A stretch of DNA of 64,000 nt, from positions 109,885 to 173,884 of the forward strand of contig VRZD01000011.1 of assembly GCA_016743235.1 (NCBI GenBank). The letters are read 5' to 3'. Under the pieces are notes generated by a model, which saw only the letters and a program-made list of their open reading frames with translations, had not been told where the DNA came from and ran no database searches. The DNA is from Pantanalinema sp. GBBB05. GTDB lineage: Bacteria > Cyanobacteriota > Cyanobacteriia > Leptolyngbyales > Leptolyngbyaceae. Positions 19,789 to 28,799 of this stretch are shown piece after piece. Position 1 is the first letter of the stretch. The number at the start of each line of letters is the position of its first letter. Made by a program: the position numbers and the translations under genes.

Positions 19789-20688
19789 ATGGAGATTAAC
19801 CTGAAACAATTGACGAATGTGCTGTGCCTGGTGGGGTATCTAGTCAGTTTTCCAGTGAGTTTATCGGATCGCTCGCAACCTGTATTTTCCCTGCCAACGG
19901 CTCCAATGCCAATGGCAGCGAGCAGTGAGGAGCAAGCATTCCAACAACTGATCGAAACTGCCAAACAACAACACTTGTATCAGCGCCCGATCGGGGAGAT
20001 TATGCAAGCGATCGCTGTCCCCTTACTAGGTCGTAGCTATCAGGCAGGTCTATTGGATCGATCGAAGCAAGAACAGCTGATTGTGTCTTTCACTCAGTTT
20101 GACTGTCTGTTGCTCGTCGAAACCGTTTTAGCCTTATCACGAGGGATTGCGCTTCAGGATTACTCCTACACAACCTTTGTCCAGCATTTACAAGACCAGC
20201 GTTACCGGGATGGCAAGCTAGATGGGTATTGTAGCCGGTTACATTATTTCTCAGAGTGGATTGCCGATAACCAGAAACGCGGCACACTTCGCCCTCTCAC
20301 CGTGGAACTGGGTGGCATCGCTCAAGCCAAGCCTTTGAACTTTATGAGCCAGCATCGTAGTAGTTATCCGCAAATGAGCGACCCAGCCACCTATCAGTGC
20401 ATTCAGCAGGTAGAAGCCCAGTTACAGCCGTTGCCAATCTACTACATTCCCACCGATCGAATTCGGCAGATTTATCGTCAATTGCAACCCGGAGACATCA
20501 TTGCGATCGCCACCAACATTCCTGGCTTAGATGTCACCCATACCGGAATTGCCTATCGGCAAGCTGATGGCAGCTTCGGGCTACTACACGCCTCCCCGAG
20601 TGGCACAGTCAAAATTGCGCCTGATCTGCAAAGCTATGTTGCCAGAGTCGAACACAGTATTGGGATTACCGTCACCCGTCCGAACTAA
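19789..20688 (+). CDS. DUF1460 family, putative N-acetylmuramoyl-L-alanine amidase-like hydrolase
   Basis: 299 residues. A short hydrophobic N-terminal segment (about 10-25, LTNVLCLVGYLVSFPVS) may be a signal anchor. The DUF1460 fold is NlpC/P60-like: Cys106 in FDCLLLVET is the expected nucleophile and His251 in THTGIAY the expected base, with LLHAS following. Members cleave peptidoglycan fragments or amidate linkages, so it is probably periplasmic and linked to wall turnover, as mrdA nearby also is. No operon partner on this strand. It overlaps the convergent ppgK by 4 bp. Confidence 0.85.
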   Translation: MEINLKQLTNVLCLVGYLVSFPVSLSDRSQPVFSLPTAPMPMAASSEEQAFQQLIETAKQQHLYQRPIGEIMQAIAVPLLGRSYQAGLLDRSKQEQLIVSFTQFDCLLLVETVLALSRGIALQDYSYTTFVQHLQDQRYRDGKLDGYCSRLHYFSEWIADNQKRGTLRPLTVELGGIAQAKPLNFMSQHRSSYPQMSDPATYQCIQQVEAQLQPLPIYYIPTDRIRQIYRQLQPGDIIAIATNIPGLDVTHTGIAYRQADGSFGLLHASPSGTVKIAPDLQSYVARVEHSIGITVTRPN

Positions 20689-21383
20689 TCGCGCCAAAGG
20701 GCAATCCCGCCCAGGATACCGGAAATATTGGGCACAATTTTGACGTTGGCAGGTAGCTCGAAGGTAATGCGATCGGTGTTGCCGCCGCCAATGTAGAGGC
20801 AATCGTAATTAAACAAGTGTTGTAATGAGGCGATCGCCTTCTCCAAGCGTTGATTCCATTTTTTCTTACCCTGGAGATCAAGGGCTACCCGTCCCAGTTG
20901 TTCCTCATAGGTTTCCCCTTTACGGAACTCATGGTGTCCCATTTCTAGATTAGGCACTAACCTACCATCCAAAAACAAAGCGGAACCAAACCCGGTTCCT
21001 AAAGTGATCACTAGTTCTACCCCGCGACCCGCGATCGCGCCTAACCCCTGCATATCCGCATCATTGCAAACTCTGGTCGGCTTACCGAGTTGTTGCGTCA
21101 GTGTTCCTGCCAGATCAAAACCAACCCAATCGGGATGCAGATTCACCGCCGTTTCCGTAATCCCTAACCGCACCACACCCGGAAATCCGACTGATACGCG
21201 ATCAAACTCCAACCCTTTCACCAGTTCCACGATGGCAGCAATGACTGGAGCGGGCGTGGCAGGCTGGGGTGTGGCAACCCGCACTCGTTCATTCAGAGGC
21301 GTACCCGTTTCATCCAACACCATGCCTTTGATGCCGCTACCGCCAATATCGATCGATAATGTTCGTTGCGGTTGCCTATCCAT
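20685..21383 (-). CDS. ppgK: Polyphosphate glucokinase (ROK family)
   Basis: 232-residue ROK kinase expected to phosphorylate glucose from polyphosphate or ATP. The N-terminal phosphate-binding motif is SIDIGGSGIKGMVLDE (about 10-25), and LGTGFGSALFLDG (about 127-139) is the second phosphate loop. The sequence ends LGGIALWRD. It is the last gene of a minus-strand cluster with the McdB-like and McdA-like genes (3-bp gap to the former). Whether that linkage is functional or merely compact packing is unclear. Confidence 0.85.
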   Translation of the reverse strand: MDRQPQRTLSIDIGGSGIKGMVLDETGTPLNERVRVATPQPATPAPVIAAIVELVKGLEFDRVSVGFPGVVRLGITETAVNLHPDWVGFDLAGTLTQQLGKPTRVCNDADMQGLGAIAGRGVELVITLGTGFGSALFLDGRLVPNLEMGHHEFRKGETYEEQLGRVALDLQGKKKWNQRLEKAIASLQHLFNYDCLYIGGGNTDRITFELPANVKIVPNISGILGGIALWRD

Positions 21384-21386
21384 ACC

Positions 21387-22118
21387 TTAATCCACCCACC
21401 CTAAATCTTGTTCAGTCAGTTGTCCGGGTACTTTATTGGGAAAGATCGGGTGTGCCAGCGATCGTTCTTGGAGTTGTCGGAAGCTATCTGCCGTAGCGAG
21501 CGGGGCAGGCTGAGCCTTCGGGGGAGCCGATTTGGCAGCAGGTTGTGCGGTTGGTTGTGCGGTTGGTTTCGCCACTGGTTTCGCAGATTGTTTTAAGGCT
21601 TCCAGCTCTTGGGTCAGTTTAGAATTTGCCTCGGCTAACTGCAACGCCGCCTGTTTGGCATCTGTCAGTTCAGCATCCAGTTGCTTAGCTTTCTGTTCTG
21701 CGATTTGTAGACTACTTTGTAACTGTTTAACCTCAGTTGCTTGAGCCTTCATCTCAGTTTCTAGCTGATCGCTGTGACGTTCTGCTTTTTCTAACTGCGA
21801 TTTTGTCTGCTTCAGCTCTGCGGTCTGCGTCTTTAACTCCGCTTTCAGATCATTTACCTGTTGGTTTAAGTCCGCCTCACGCTGTTCTGCCTGCTCCACC
21901 GCCGTTTTTAACTCTGCCACTAACGTTTCCAGTTCCGGTTGCTCTTCCGTTACGGGGACTGCCTCAACCTCGATCGTGGCTCCACTATCCGATATTGGCT
22001 TCTGAGCTGGGGACTTCACTGTTTCCGCCGTTGCCGCTTTCGCCTCTGGACTAGCCTCTTTACTAGTAGGTTTGCCCGCTTCCTCCCGTAACAAATCCGA
22101 TAAGCGTTTTCTAGCCAT
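21387..22118 (-). CDS. mcdB: Coiled-coil protein, type 2 McdB-like
   Basis: 243 residues. The N-terminus [16 protein letters not shown] is basic, followed by an Ala/Pro/Glu-rich stretch, a long coiled coil (about 75-170; [21 protein letters not shown] heptads), then an Ala/Pro-rich linker and a conserved end [10 protein letters not shown] with a single Trp. This layout (basic N-terminus, Gln-rich coiled coil, Trp near the C-terminus) matches McdB, the partner of McdA in carboxysome positioning. ATG 22118 is chosen because GGAGGAAG lies 4 bases upstream; a start 27 bases earlier would overlap the upstream gene by 35 bp. Alternative: an unrelated ParA-associated coiled-coil protein. Confidence 0.65.
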   Translation of the reverse strand: MARKRLSDLLREEAGKPTSKEASPEAKAATAETVKSPAQKPISDSGATIEVEAVPVTEEQPELETLVAELKTAVEQAEQREADLNQQVNDLKAELKTQTAELKQTKSQLEKAERHSDQLETEMKAQATEVKQLQSSLQIAEQKAKQLDAELTDAKQAALQLAEANSKLTQELEALKQSAKPVAKPTAQPTAQPAAKSAPPKAQPAPLATADSFRQLQERSLAHPIFPNKVPGQLTEQDLGWVD

Positions 22119-22764
22119 GCTTCCTCCAATCCTGCTGAATTTCATCTAATACGCGGCGATAGTCTGCCTCCGCTTCTCGGGCATTTGCTCCCCGAAGCTG
22201 AGTAATCGCAGTTCCTTCTAATACGGCTCGTTCATGGGCTTTATAAGCTCGAATATACGTGGTACAGGCAGGAATACCTAACTCCTTGAGAGTGAGTTGC
22301 GCTTCCACCGCTTCATTCGATCGTCGGGGATCTACCCGAGTGAGGAGCACCCGATGAGCAACGCCCCTAGGGACAACCGCCTGTCGCACAGTCTCAATTA
22401 ATGTTGCCAGATCCATTGGCGTGGGTGGAGTGGGTAATACTAAATAATCTGCTACCGGAATCACCGCTGCCAATGCTTCAGACCCTAACGCTGGTGGTGT
22501 ATCTACTACAACCTTGTCATACTCTGCCAACGCTTGTAACTTCCCAAGCAGCATCGGATCCGTTTCCTGCGCTAAATCAAATCCGATCGCCCGATCGCCC
22601 CGCTGCGACCACCAGGATGCCGATCCCTGTGGATCGGCATCGACCAACAAGACTCGCTGCTGTTCTGCCAATAGAGCAGCTAAATTAACGGCAGTTGTGG
22701 TCTTGCCAACTCCCCCCTTGCCGTTTAATACAACCAGGATTTTTTTGGAAGGGTTAGACTTCAC
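22111..22764 (-). CDS. mcdA: ParA-family ATPase, type 2 McdA-like
   Basis: 217-residue deviant Walker ATPase. Walker A is [14 protein letters not shown] (about 14-27), with the signature Lys; the Walker A' region is [13 protein letters not shown] (about 43-55), and [13 protein letters not shown] is the switch II/Walker B region. These short ParA proteins bind nucleoid DNA and position a cargo by a diffusion-ratchet. The 8-bp overlap with the adjacent McdB-like gene (ATGGCTAG) suggests one mRNA. McdA positions carboxysomes in many cyanobacteria; plasmid or chromosomal ParA is the alternative, but no ParB or parS was seen. Confidence 0.72.
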   Translation of the reverse strand: MKSNPSKKILVVLNGKGGVGKTTTAVNLAALLAEQQRVLLVDADPQGSASWWSQRGDRAIGFDLAQETDPMLLGKLQALAEYDKVVVDTPPALGSEALAAVIPVADYLVLPTPPTPMDLATLIETVRQAVVPRGVAHRVLLTRVDPRRSNEAVEAQLTLKELGIPACTTYIRAYKAHERAVLEGTAITQLRGANAREAEADYRRVLDEIQQDWRKHG

Positions 22765-22923
22765 AGTCAGTTGCTTATCTCAAGAACATCACCGATCGAC
22801 ACAGCGATCGCCTGATATCCACAGAAACCAATCACTGCACCTATCGGCTTGAACTATACCGCGTTCTGCATCGAAACCTGATAGATCCTATGAATCTCAA
22901 CAGAAATTATCAACGCTTGGCAA

Positions 22924-23042
22924 TAAATGGGGCGGTGGAGTGGATGAGGTTGGGGAGGGTGAGGAGGATGGGGAAGGTAAGGAAGATGGGGAAGAAACTA
23001 TTAAACCTCCCTCATCACCGCTATCTCCCTCATCTCCCTATC
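22924..23042. repeat. Purine-rich/pyrimidine-rich imperfect hairpin tract
   Basis: A G/A-rich run near 22926-23003 (units around GGATGGGGAAGG and GGAAGATGGGGAAG) is followed by an 11-base AT spacer and a C/T-rich run CCTCCCTCATC near 23009-23040. The arms pair imperfectly. It lies just after the glgA stop on the minus strand and could act as a leaky terminator for glgA, or form G-rich single-strand structures. Short GGTGA/GGATGG units also repeat. Confidence 0.45.
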
Positions 23043-23049
23043 TCAAAAC

Positions 23050-24471
23050 CTACACATACTCCGGTTGCTTCACTGCTTCCACCGCCGGTTCTTCCGGAGG
23101 CAGACCTTTCGCCTCACGGTAGAGTTTGACGTACTCTGCGGCCGATTGCTTCCAACTGAAGTTTTCTAACATCCCACGTTGCTGGAGTTCTTGCCACTCT
23201 TTCTTGTAGTGGAAACCTTCCCATGCCCGCACCAGACAGGTATACAAGTCAAGCGGTTCATATCGATCGAAGCAATACCCCGTCCCCGCGTGATTCATGG
23301 GATCGTGGTGGGTGACTGTATCTACTAAACCACCTGTACGCCGCACGATCGGGACGGAGCCATACCGCAATGCCATCATTTGGCTGATCCCACAGGGTTC
23401 AAAGCGGGATGGCATCAGGAAGGCATCAGTTCCAGCATAAACCCGACGCGCCAGAATGTCGTTATGCAGCAAGTAAACCGACATCCGACCGGGATACCGA
23501 GAGGCAAGTTGCCACATTTGGGTTTCATAGTAGCGATCGCCTGTGCCCAACAAAATCATTTGAGCATTCGAGTATGCCATGAAGCGATCGAGGATTTGGA
23601 TCACCAAATCCAAGCCTTTTTGCTCGACTAATCGCGTCACCATCCCCATTAAGAACGCGCCGGAGTTAACCTCTAAGCCGACCTCTTCCTGCAAGGCAAT
23701 TTTGTTAGCAACGCGGCGATCGAGGGAATCTGCCGTGAAGGTTTGGGTCAGACTCTTATCCGTCGCAGGATTGTAGGATTCTGTATCAATCCCATTCAGA
23801 ATCCCAAACAATTTGCCACTAATAAAAGACAACAGTCCTTCCAGACCTTCACCATAGGCAGGAGTTTGGATCTGTTTGGCATAAGTCGGAGAGACGGTAT
23901 TAACGCGATCGGCAAATTGCACGGCGGCTGCCATCGTGTTATGCCCTTGCATAAACCAGGGACACCAGGTAATCTGCTCTAGGCGCCAGCGCCAAGGACC
24001 TTGATAAGCCAGATTGTGGATCGTAAAGACCGTGGCTACTTCGGGGTCTTCGTGCAACCAAACTGGAATCATGCCCGTATGCCAATCATGACAATGGACC
24101 ACATCAGGCTTCCAGTAATGCCAGATGAATTCAACGGCGCCATTGGCAAAAAAGGTAAACCGCCAGTCTTCGTCTTCCCCAAAATAGATGCGACGGGGCA
24201 TGAAGACTGGATGTCCAAACAAGTAGAGCGGCACATCACTGCCGGGCAACGCCGATTCGTAGATCTCGAACTCTTGGAACATGGCACTGCCACGCCAGAT
24301 CGGTTCCTTGGGAATTTTGATCTTGTCGGGGAGGAAACCGTAATACGGCATCAATACCCGGACATCATGCCCCATTGCCTTCAACACTTTGGGGAGTGAG
24401 CCTACGACATCTCCCATGCCGCCCACTTTTGCCAGTGGAGCCGCTTCTGCGGCAACAAACAGAATTCGCAT
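23050..24471 (-). CDS. glgA: Glycogen synthase (ADP-glucose)
   Basis: 473-residue GT5 enzyme that extends glycogen with glucose from ADP-glucose. The donor-binding loop is AKVGGMGDVVGSLPK (Lys15 is the ADP-glucose contact), and the C-terminal E-x7-E site sits in RFEPCGISQMMALRYGS. Length is usual for the family. The cytosolic enzyme works with branching and AGPase genes that are not in this window. The C-terminal 20 residues, rich in Glu and Pro, are not conserved. The upstream 190 bp are AT-rich and should hold the promoter. Located among ppgK and the McdAB-like genes, but probably transcribed alone. Confidence 0.96.
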   Translation of the reverse strand: MRILFVAAEAAPLAKVGGMGDVVGSLPKVLKAMGHDVRVLMPYYGFLPDKIKIPKEPIWRGSAMFQEFEIYESALPGSDVPLYLFGHPVFMPRRIYFGEDEDWRFTFFANGAVEFIWHYWKPDVVHCHDWHTGMIPVWLHEDPEVATVFTIHNLAYQGPWRWRLEQITWCPWFMQGHNTMAAAVQFADRVNTVSPTYAKQIQTPAYGEGLEGLLSFISGKLFGILNGIDTESYNPATDKSLTQTFTADSLDRRVANKIALQEEVGLEVNSGAFLMGMVTRLVEQKGLDLVIQILDRFMAYSNAQMILLGTGDRYYETQMWQLASRYPGRMSVYLLHNDILARRVYAGTDAFLMPSRFEPCGISQMMALRYGSVPIVRRTGGLVDTVTHHDPMNHAGTGYCFDRYEPLDLYTCLVRAWEGFHYKKEWQELQQRGMLENFSWKQSAAEYVKLYREAKGLPPEEPAVEAVKQPEYV

Positions 24472-24661
24472 GCTTACCTATGTACCCCCTAATTGGTCTT
24501 GCCGATCTCAATGTCCTAACTAGTAGCCAAGAGTAGCACTGTCATCATAAACCAGTCAGGGGTCTGAGTCTGTTCATGTTGTTCAGATTTTTTTAATCAT
24601 TGCCGCCATGCCAATTTCGCAATTACTCGTTGGAGTCAATCCCCTGCTTCGATGACTGCTA

Positions 24662-27595
24662 TCACCTGCGATCGAGCAAGAAGTAGGTCTGCATCTCTCC
24701 CCGACCTTTCACCTGAATGCTGCCGCGTTCTTCAAATCGGTATTGGTCTTTTAACAACTGATAGGTCGATTCGGTGACCTGAATCCCGCCTGCAATTCCA
24801 TGCGACTCCATCCGACTTGCCATATTGACGGCATCGCCCCACAGATCATAAATAAATTTCTTCTTCCCAATCACTCCCGCGACAACGGCGCCGGTATTAA
24901 TCCCCACGCGCACGGCGATCGGCTGACCTTCATAGGTTTTAAACTGCTTCATCTCCGCTTGCATGTCTAACGCCATTTCAGCGATCGCGGCGGCATGATC
25001 TGGGCGCGGTTGCGGTAGCCCCCCCACCACCATGTAAGCATCCCCAATCGTTTTGATTTTCTCTAAACCGTGTTTCTCACAAAGATCGTCGAACATCAAG
25101 AAAATCCGGTTCAGTAATCCAACCAGATTCGCCGGAGAAATATTGGCAGACAGTGTTGTGAAGTTCACAATATCGGCAAACAGGACAGTCACCGATTCAA
25201 AACTATCGGCAATTAATGCCCGGCTATGGGCAGGGTGCTCAATCAAGTCTTCACTTTGTTTCAAGCGTTCTGCGATCGCGCCGGGCAGAATATTGAGTAA
25301 CAACCGTTCGGATTTTTCTTGTTCAATGCGGAGAGCAATCTCGGCTTGTTTACGTGCCGTGATGTCTTGCACAATCCCTTCGTAGTACAACAATCCCCCC
25401 CGTTCATCTCGGACAGCCCGGGCATTTTCCGAAATCCAAATCACACTGCCATCTTTGCGGTACACCTGAGATTCAAAGACAGATACTTCGCCCTGAATCT
25501 GAATTAACCGAATAAACTCGGCTCGTCGCTGCGGATCAACATACAATTGCTGGGCAATATTGTGCAGACGGCTAAACAGATCTAACGGTGAGTCATAACC
25601 ATAAATCCGCGCTAGGGCAGGGTTAGCACTGAGATAATGACCGTCAAAAGTAGTTTGGAAAATCCCTTCAACGGCATTTTCAAAAATACTGCGATACTTT
25701 TCTTCTGCTTCCTGTAGAGCTTTTTCGGCGCGTAAACGGGCTTGGGCTTCGATCGCTAACGACGTTAGATCAGCCAACGATCCAGCAAAGTTTTGTTCTT
25801 CGATCGTCCATTGCCGGGGTTCTCCCATCTGCTCCAGACACAAAATCCCCATATTTTGTCCCCCCAGTTGGATCGAAATATTTATGAGTGAGGTAATACC
25901 TAAGGGGGCTAAATAAGAATGATAAAATTCACGAGTTTTCTGGTCAGCTTGAGCATCATTAATACAAATGACCCAGTTTTCTGCTAATGCCTGGAAGTAA
26001 GCTGGATGGTCGGCGACGGTTAAGATCATGCCTCGGGAGTGGTAGTCGTCGCTAGGCTCAAATAGATCATGACAGCAGAGTTTAGTTTTCAGCTCGTCAT
26101 AGAGCCAAATGCTGGCACGATCGATCCCTAGGGTATAAGCTGCCGCCTGGGTAATTTCGCGTAGCGCGATCGTCAAATCACCTCGATACAGCGCCTTATT
26201 GCGTGACAACGACATCAGCACTGTATTTTGGTTACGCAGTTGCAATTCACTCTGCCGTAATGCCGCTTCGGCGCGTTGCCGTTCTTGAATTTCTTGATAG
26301 AGCTGACTATTTTTTTGGCTGAGTTCTAGGGTCCGTACTTCCACACGCTGTTCTAAGGTCCGAGAATACTCTTCCAGCGATCGGAAAGAATCATTCAGGT
26401 TTTCCCATAGAATATAGGCTTTGTTGACTACAGTAGCGCCCATCATCGCCAGTACTGGTGGCACTACAACAATCCAGCCCCCTTGCAGAAACAGCAGGTA
26501 AGCAATGGCTACCAGAGCCGAATTGGCTACTAGCAGATTAATGATCGTCCAGCGGGGGGGTTTCAGAGTCCAGCCCAACCGAGCCCCTACTAAAGCCCAA
26601 CCTAAAATCCATAACCACTCTACAGGTTCCGTCCAACTCCACAGCAACGGGCGATCATCTAATGCCGCACTAATCATTTGGCTAGCGACATTGGCATGGA
26701 TGCTCACTCCTGCGGAGCGATCGCTGGGCATCGTACTATAAGACGTATAAAAATAGTCTCCTAAGCTTTCTGCGGTGATCCCGATTAACACCACTTTGTC
26801 CCGCAACAGATCCGCCGGAATCTTGCCATTCACCACATCGGTGAGGGAAATGCTAGGAAATGGATGAATCGGATGGCGAAAGTTTGCCAGAATTTGATAT
26901 CCCCCAATTTCCATATTGGCATAGCCACCATCCTGTTCTTGCATCGGCTGAAACATGGCTTTGCCGAGTTGGAGTTGTCTTCTCTTGGCATCTAGGACTT
27001 TTACCTCAATGCCTTCTGCTTTGAGGTACATGATTGCCAGCCTGCTTCCCAAGGTGGTAATGGTTTTATTCCGACTGTCTTTTAACGACACCAAGACCCG
27101 TCGAAGCTTGCCATCCCCGTCTAACACGAAATCATTCGCTGCCACCTGTCCCAATTTTTCTAAGGTAGTAGGAGGCGGAACGGATGACCCCAGTGGGTTG
27201 CTAACTACCTTGCTGATACCAATCAGATTAGGAGTTGATTCAAAAATTTGAATTAACTGTTCCCGCCCCGGAGCGATCGGCAATTCTCGATATAAGTCCA
27301 GCCCGATTGCCCGAGGTTGGTGTTGCTTCAGGTTAGTCAAAGCCTTTGCCAGTAACGCATCAGTAATCGGCCAGCCCTGTTGCGCGATATCCGCTTCACT
27401 GATATCAACGAGGACAATGCGTGAATCGGTTGGTTCAGCCGGACGCAAGCGAAAAAATTGATCCAGCGTTGCCCATTCCAATAATTGCAGGGCTCCTGTT
27501 AAGCGAAACACCACCACAGCAAGAGTCATGGCGGGAGCCGTAATCCAAATCCCCCGCCATTGCCATAGGCGCTGTCTAATTTGTTTTGCCCACAT
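24662..27595 (-). CDS. Adenylate cyclase with CHASE2, GAF and PAS sensors
   Basis: 977 residues from ATG 27595; a TTG 42 bases upstream is an alternative start. An N-terminal membrane helix is followed by a periplasmic CHASE2 domain (about 45-300), three to four hydrophobic segments (about 325-400), a coiled coil, GAF (about 460-640), PAS/PAC (about 650-780) and a class III cyclase domain (about 790-975). Metal-binding residues Asp808 (FADIVNF) and Asp852 (IGDAYMV) are present. The adenine-recognition pair (Lys in KIKTIGD, Asp in IYDLWGD) and the Asn/Arg of DAVNMASRM are also present, so it should make cAMP rather than cGMP. It is a likely membrane receptor of the CyaB kind. No obvious operon partner. 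Confidence 0.93.
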   Translation of the reverse strand: MWAKQIRQRLWQWRGIWITAPAMTLAVVVFRLTGALQLLEWATLDQFFRLRPAEPTDSRIVLVDISEADIAQQGWPITDALLAKALTNLKQHQPRAIGLDLYRELPIAPGREQLIQIFESTPNLIGISKVVSNPLGSSVPPPTTLEKLGQVAANDFVLDGDGKLRRVLVSLKDSRNKTITTLGSRLAIMYLKAEGIEVKVLDAKRRQLQLGKAMFQPMQEQDGGYANMEIGGYQILANFRHPIHPFPSISLTDVVNGKIPADLLRDKVVLIGITAESLGDYFYTSYSTMPSDRSAGVSIHANVASQMISAALDDRPLLWSWTEPVEWLWILGWALVGARLGWTLKPPRWTIINLLVANSALVAIAYLLFLQGGWIVVVPPVLAMMGATVVNKAYILWENLNDSFRSLEEYSRTLEQRVEVRTLELSQKNSQLYQEIQERQRAEAALRQSELQLRNQNTVLMSLSRNKALYRGDLTIALREITQAAAYTLGIDRASIWLYDELKTKLCCHDLFEPSDDYHSRGMILTVADHPAYFQALAENWVICINDAQADQKTREFYHSYLAPLGITSLINISIQLGGQNMGILCLEQMGEPRQWTIEEQNFAGSLADLTSLAIEAQARLRAEKALQEAEEKYRSIFENAVEGIFQTTFDGHYLSANPALARIYGYDSPLDLFSRLHNIAQQLYVDPQRRAEFIRLIQIQGEVSVFESQVYRKDGSVIWISENARAVRDERGGLLYYEGIVQDITARKQAEIALRIEQEKSERLLLNILPGAIAERLKQSEDLIEHPAHSRALIADSFESVTVLFADIVNFTTLSANISPANLVGLLNRIFLMFDDLCEKHGLEKIKTIGDAYMVVGGLPQPRPDHAAAIAEMALDMQAEMKQFKTYEGQPIAVRVGINTGAVVAGVIGKKKFIYDLWGDAVNMASRMESHGIAGGIQVTESTYQLLKDQYRFEERGSIQVKGRGEMQTYFLLDRR

Positions 27596-27849
27596 CCTGG
27601 CGATGTCTACGGTAATGGTATACAGCGAACCTAGCAAAAGTCCGATCGCAGGTATGGAACCAGCGGATCAATATTTTGCGGTTGTACAAGCGATCTCGAT
27701 ATTGGAAAGGCGTACCCCTGATCGTGTCTGTCTTACCTGGTAGATGTTGCTGTAGATGCCATCGATCGCCCTGATTACACTAAAGCCACTGTTGTTAGGA
27801 ATATCAGGATTAATCGTTCGAGTCTAGAAGATTAAAGTTAATTCCAGCA

Positions 27850-28605
27850 TTATTGAGCCGCTAACTTCAAGGGAGCAGTGGAAATTGCCTCTAAACCTAC
27901 AGATTGCAACAGCTTTTGCCAAGCTGCCATTAATTCTGGATCATTGGGGTTGGTCGATCGCAAAGCTACTAAGCCATTCACGGCTTCAAACCAAATTCCC
28001 GCCTTAGCGTAGAGTGTCACTTGCTCTAGTGGCGTTGCTTTATCCAATTGACTCACTAAGGCAGGCTCCGCTTTAATCCGGCGCACTCGTCCCCGGACTA
28101 GGGCATCCTCAACGTCTCCTTCAGCGCCACATACCATCGAAAATACCCAAGCATACTCTCGATCCAATTGCAGTGGCGTAGGTAGATCAGGCGTAAAACT
28201 ATAGATCCCCGGAGAAGTCGGAATCTTAACGACAGCTCGGACTAACCGCTGACCAGACTGGACATCATCCAACACAAACTCTGCTGTTTGCGCTGATGTT
28301 TTGGGGACATAGAACAAAAAGGTAGGACGTTCTGCCAATACCAGTCCAGCCATATTAGACGGCATTAAAGCGACTAATGATTGCTCTAAAGTTGAGGCAG
28401 GGCTACTGCTACAGATCCCCCCCTGTCGTCTACCACCTCCTACCGTTTGACTGGGGGCACCCTTACCCTCTGGCGGTTCGAACTGAGCTAGTTTGATCAC
28501 TGGTTTATCAGGTGTTGCTGCGATCGCTAAATGATGCATCGGCAACAGCATCAAGGTAGCCGCTGTAACACATACGCCAACAGGGTAAATTTTGGTCCAA
28601 ACCAC
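27850..28605 (-). CDS. DUF928 domain protein, secreted
   Basis: 251 residues. A signal peptide is seen at 1-30 (hydrophobic core VGVCVTAATLMLLPMHHLAIAA). The DUF928 core has CSSSPASTLEQSLVALMP, then LVLAERPTFLFYVPKTSAQTAEF, the most recognisable block. The function of DUF928 is unknown; it is very common in cyanobacteria beside TPR-CHAT proteins, exactly as here. It lies 194 bp downstream of the CHAT gene on the same strand, with a small inverted repeat between (28719-28738), so the two may be co-transcribed. Likely exported; no membrane helix after the signal. Confidence 0.85.
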   Translation of the reverse strand: MVWTKIYPVGVCVTAATLMLLPMHHLAIAATPDKPVIKLAQFEPPEGKGAPSQTVGGGRRQGGICSSSPASTLEQSLVALMPSNMAGLVLAERPTFLFYVPKTSAQTAEFVLDDVQSGQRLVRAVVKIPTSPGIYSFTPDLPTPLQLDREYAWVFSMVCGAEGDVEDALVRGRVRRIKAEPALVSQLDKATPLEQVTLYAKAGIWFEAVNGLVALRSTNPNDPELMAAWQKLLQSVGLEAISTAPLKLAAQ

Positions 28606-28718
28606 CGTCTGTAGCCTCCTATAGTGAATTAGTTCAACGTGAGTCCCAGAAAATAGGATCCAGATGGATCAACCTAACTTTTGTCACTCAAAGGAACAAC
28701 ACGACTCACTGACCTAAA

Positions 28719-28738
28719 TTTTATGGAGCCGCCATAAA
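28719..28738. repeat. Inverted repeat between CHAT and DUF928 genes
   Basis: TTTTATGG (28719-28726) and CCATAAAA (28732-28739) form an 8-bp stem with loop AGCCG. On the minus strand it follows the CHAT gene stop but has no good T-run, so it could be a processing or attenuation site. Weak claim. Confidence 0.35.
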
Positions 28739-28799
28739 AACTCTTGCCTAACTATCTTAAGCAATCAATTCTCGTGCCATCGGCTAAATCAACGAAATG

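Noticed and set aside
22111..22764. Chromosome partition ParA
   Set aside because: No ParB partner or parS-like palindrome seen; the coiled-coil partner fits McdB better.
22890..23129. Plus-strand frame across the G-rich tract
   Set aside because: Low-complexity translation of purine repeats, partly opposite the end of glgA.
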